NCBI GenBank assembly: GCA_023426765.1
Contig: JAEZBW010000684.1
Location: forward strand, 1 to 8,773
Reading direction: 5' to 3'
Source: Bacillota bacterium
Lineage (GTDB): Bacteria; Bacillota; Clostridia; DSM-8532
Length of the DNA: 8,773 nt
Below the pieces are notes generated by a model that searched no databases, was not told the DNA's origin, and saw only the letters and a list, made by a program, of their open reading frames with translations. The translations under genes were made by a program, and so were the position numbers. Shown one piece after another: positions 7,169 to 8,773 of this stretch. Numbering within the stretch: position 1 is the stretch's first letter; every line of letters starts with the position of its first letter.

Positions 7169-7299
7169 CTAGGAGCCGGCTCGGAAAGTCGGTTTATTCA
7201 TAAAAAAGACGTATAGACGTGAACACGTCACCATGCGGGTTTTTCGACTTGGAACCCGGTATAATATGAATAAACCTGGTTTTCCGAACGGTCTCCTAG
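7169..7299. mobile_element. 131-bp element with 35-bp terminal inverted repeats (MITE-like or structured RNA)
   Basis: The two ends are imperfect inverted repeats of 34 and 35 bp (7169-7202 and 7265-7299), sharing the blocks CTAGGAG, CCG, TCGGAAA and GGTTTATTCATA in the same order, about 30 matched positions with small indels. Inside are two more stems: GACGT/ACGTC (7216-7220, 7225-7229, loop GAAC) and CGGGTT/AACCCG (7236-7241, 7253-7258, 11-nt loop). There is no coding capacity. Size, long terminal repeats and location in a noncoding region fit a non-autonomous miniature inverted-repeat element. A TA flanks GGAG on the left (7170-7171) and CTCC on the right (7297-7298), as a TA target duplication would, but this is weak evidence. 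If transcribed it would fold into a long stem with two internal hairpins, so an RNA role is the main alternative. Confidence 0.65.
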
Positions 7300-7448
7300 T
7301 GTTTCCTAAAAAGGCATGAGTGAAATGGACATTCATTTCTTGAGATGAGACAAAAAGAACCTTCAATACTGACTCCATGTTTCCATTCATACCTGGCAGC
7401 CTGTATACATACAAATGAATTAGTATGATGGGATTGCAGGTGATGGGT
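7300..7448. other. Leader of the membrane-protein gene, no recognisable site
   Basis: Together with 7041-7299 this forms a roughly 400-bp gene-free region between divergent genes. Apart from the ddl promoter and the inverted-repeat element, I see nothing firm in it. TTGAGA at 7340-7345 and TATACA at 7404-7409 look like isolated promoter hexamers but are not correctly spaced with partners. The promoter of the following gene is therefore not identified. Confidence 0.4.
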
Positions 7449-7916
7449 ATGGGCGCAAAGCTGAATCTTTGTTATGCCATGCAGCGAAAACGGGAAAAGA
7501 TTATGGAACACAAGAAAAAGCTCACGATGTATTTGAAGTATTTATATATCGCCTATTTTGCCCTTGGGCTTGTGCTGGTGTCAATCGTTTTCAACAGTCA
7601 ACACTTCAGAACCTCTCCAATCCTCTCCGGCACATTGTTTCCCTATCTTCGCAAATCTGATTTTACTCTGCTGTATCTGGGGGTCATCCTGGGAGCGTTT
7701 CTGTTCGTTTTTTCCGGTAAATACAGCAGGCTGAAAACAAAATATGAATTGCTGCGGCATGATATTATCAAGGATTTGGACTCAACCATCATCGCCACCA
7801 GGATATGCCTGTGCAAAGGCGACTGCGACTGTCGGGAGCAGTTTGTCCGGGAAATGGACGAACTGGACATCGACATCATTTTCAAGAAGTACAAACCCGA
7901 GCGCAAGTATTTGTGA
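7449..7916 (+). CDS. Small two-helix membrane protein with CxCxxxCxC motif, function unknown
   Basis: I do not recognise this protein. As drawn it has 155 residues. A Lys/Arg-rich N-terminus (12-30) precedes a first hydrophobic helix (about 31-48). A polar loop of about 23 residues follows, then a second helix (about 72-89) and a basic cytosolic tail. The positive-inside rule places both ends in the cytoplasm. The tail carries CLCKGDCDC (120-128), two C-x-C pairs that could bind a metal, then an acidic helix and a basic end (FKKYKPERKYL). The start is uncertain: ATG 7449 has AGGTGA at 5 nt spacing; in-frame ATGs at 7425, 7443, 7479 and 7504 are possible, and 7504 would begin with MEHKKKL just before the first helix. 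The stop TGA lies inside a REP-like palindrome shared with the gap before the convergent valS gene. Helices, charge pattern and a full open frame support a real gene. Confidence 0.65.
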   Translation: MGAKLNLCYAMQRKREKIMEHKKKLTMYLKYLYIAYFALGLVLVSIVFNSQHFRTSPILSGTLFPYLRKSDFTLLYLGVILGAFLFVFSGKYSRLKTKYELLRHDIIKDLDSTIIATRICLCKGDCDCREQFVREMDELDIDIIFKKYKPERKYL

Positions 7917-7937
7917 CAGGGGGACGGGATCTGTCAC
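7913..7937. repeat. REP-like palindrome between convergent genes
   Basis: GTGACAG (7913-7919) and CTGTCAC (7931-7937) form a perfect 7-bp stem around the G-rich loop GGGGACGGGAT. The form GTGACAGG-GGGACGG-TCTGTCAC closely resembles a palindromic intergenic repeat I recall as common in Clostridia and some other bacteria. It begins inside the last codon of the membrane-protein gene, contains its TGA stop (7914-7916), and ends 2 bp from the valS stop. There is no T-run, so it is not a standard terminator, although it may shield both 3' ends. Confidence 0.6.
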
Positions 7938-7938
7938 A

Positions 7939-8773
7939 TTAATACTTCACTGTTTTTACCCGGCAGCAGGCTTTGATGTCTCCGATGGTCTTTCGGAACA
8001 ATTCTTCCATCGCCGCATCGGTTTTGATGGTTATTTCTTCAATCTCCGCTTTTATCGACAATGCATTTTCTGATTTATATTTCCTGACATCTGCAATAAC
8101 TTCCTTCAGCTTATCCCCAAAATCTATGATTTTACTGTCAATTCCCCCGGTCTCCTTTTCCCATGTCAGCAGATGCAAGGATAAGGTCTTTTCAAAGCAC
8201 CGGAAATGCTGCTGATAAAGATATTCGGTGATATGTGGAGCAAATACCGCGTAAAGCTTCAGGATGTTCAGCATGCAGAAATACAGCGCATGGCGGGCCG
8301 AACGGTTTTCTTCAACCCCATGGGTTTCGGGCTGGTACAGACGTTCCTTGGCAATTTCCAGATAATAATCGCAAAAGTCCTTCCAGAAGAAATCATCCAT
8401 AGCCTGCCGTGCAAGGCCCACTTCGTATTGTTGTAAATACCTGGCCGCCTCGAAGGTTGTCTGTCTGCAGCGCTCCATGATCCATCTGTCCACCGGAAGG
8501 TATTCGGTTTCCCTGTTCAACTCGGGTTCTGACAGCTGAGAGATGGAAAAACGTGCCGCATTCCATAGTTTTGTCAGAAACCTTTTACTGACCGCCAGAT
8601 CGTCCGCACTGAAAAACGTATCTGTGCCAAGCCTGCTGCTTGCTGCCCAATACCGAATGGCATCCGCGGAATGGTTCTCTATCAGAGATTGCGGCGTCAT
8701 CTCTGAATTATTTTTCGACTTGCTGATCTTCTCCCCTTTTTTCGCCAGGACATAACCGCAGATCATGATATCC
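7939..8773 (-). CDS. valS: Valyl-tRNA synthetase, C-terminal part
   Basis: The frame stays open to the window edge, so the N-terminal catalytic part lies outside; 277 codons plus the stop are visible. ValS charges tRNA-Val. The segment starts with DIMICGYVLAKKGEKISKSK: KISKS (8716-8730) is the class I KMSKS signature, with Ile for Met. It is followed by SADAIRYWAASSRLGTDTFF, typical of ValS rather than IleS or LeuS, and then an anticodon-binding helical domain (LWNAARF, VDRWIM, FWKDFCDYYLEIAKERLY, LKLYAVFAPHITEYLYQ). The protein ends shortly after RKYKSENALSIKAEI, without the long coiled-coil arm of the common bacterial ValS, so it resembles the shorter archaeal/actinobacterial-type enzyme. 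Whether this is the only ValS of the host or a second copy cannot be told here. A diverged class I paralogue is the alternative. Confidence 0.85.
   Translation of the reverse strand, partial: DIMICGYVLAKKGEKISKSKNNSEMTPQSLIENHSADAIRYWAASSRLGTDTFFSADDLAVSKRFLTKLWNAARFSISQLSEPELNRETEYLPVDRWIMERCRQTTFEAARYLQQYEVGLARQAMDDFFWKDFCDYYLEIAKERLYQPETHGVEENRSARHALYFCMLNILKLYAVFAPHITEYLYQQHFRCFEKTLSLHLLTWEKETGGIDSKIIDFGDKLKEVIADVRKYKSENALSIKAEIEEITIKTDAAMEELFRKTIGDIKACCRVKTVKY

Noticed and set aside
7260..7265. Perfect TATAAT inside the inverted-repeat element, as a possible mobile promoter
   Set aside because: No acceptable -35 hexamer lies 16-18 bp upstream (GGGTTT is found there) and there is no extended -10 TGn; the hexamer lies at the edge of a repeat arm.
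7169..7414. 81-codon open frame on the minus strand across the inverted-repeat element
   Set aside because: It reads through both repeat arms, has no ribosome binding site and shows no protein-like composition.

Overview
The window looks like chromosomal DNA from an endospore-forming, carbohydrate-degrading member of the Clostridia. The evidence is a divergent alpha/beta-type small acid-soluble spore protein (SASP) gene, an adjacent gene resembling a clostridial protein family of unknown function (DUF6648 by recollection), strong AGGAGG or AGGTGA ribosome binding sites, and moderate-GC codon use. No rRNA, tRNA, CRISPR array, intact insertion sequence or phage gene is visible.

Left part (1-4854, + strand): the 3' end of a sugar-ABC-transporter solute-binding protein of the LplA/YtcQ type is followed by a 13-bp hairpin. 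Then come two cytoplasmic glycoside hydrolases that overlap by 17 bp. The first is a GH88/GH105-type unsaturated glycuronyl hydrolase with an N-terminal beta-sandwich extension. The second is a GH52 beta-xylosidase. The simplest reading is an oligosaccharide import and breakdown cluster: the ABC importer brings in lyase-generated, xylose-containing acidic oligosaccharides, the GH105-like enzyme removes the unsaturated uronic acid, and the GH52 enzyme releases xylose. The exact polysaccharide is not determined by the sequence.

Middle (4855-5990, + strand): a noncoding stretch with degenerate repeat-like sequence leads into the DUF6648-like gene. The SASP gene follows, closed by a clear intrinsic terminator that faces the ddl gene arriving from the other side.

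Right part (5994-8773): a complete D-alanine--D-alanine ligase gene (- strand) has a recognisable sigma-A-type promoter. The noncoding region upstream of it carries a 131-bp element with about 35-bp imperfect terminal inverted repeats and two internal hairpins, probably a MITE-like element or a structured RNA. Next is a small two-helix membrane protein (+ strand) with a CxCxxxCxC motif, whose stop codon lies inside a REP-like palindrome. The window ends in the 3' part of a valyl-tRNA synthetase gene (- strand) that lacks a long C-terminal coiled-coil arm.

The least explained items are the 131-bp inverted-repeat element, the Cys-rich membrane protein, the REP-like palindrome at its stop codon, and the GH105-GH52 pairing.
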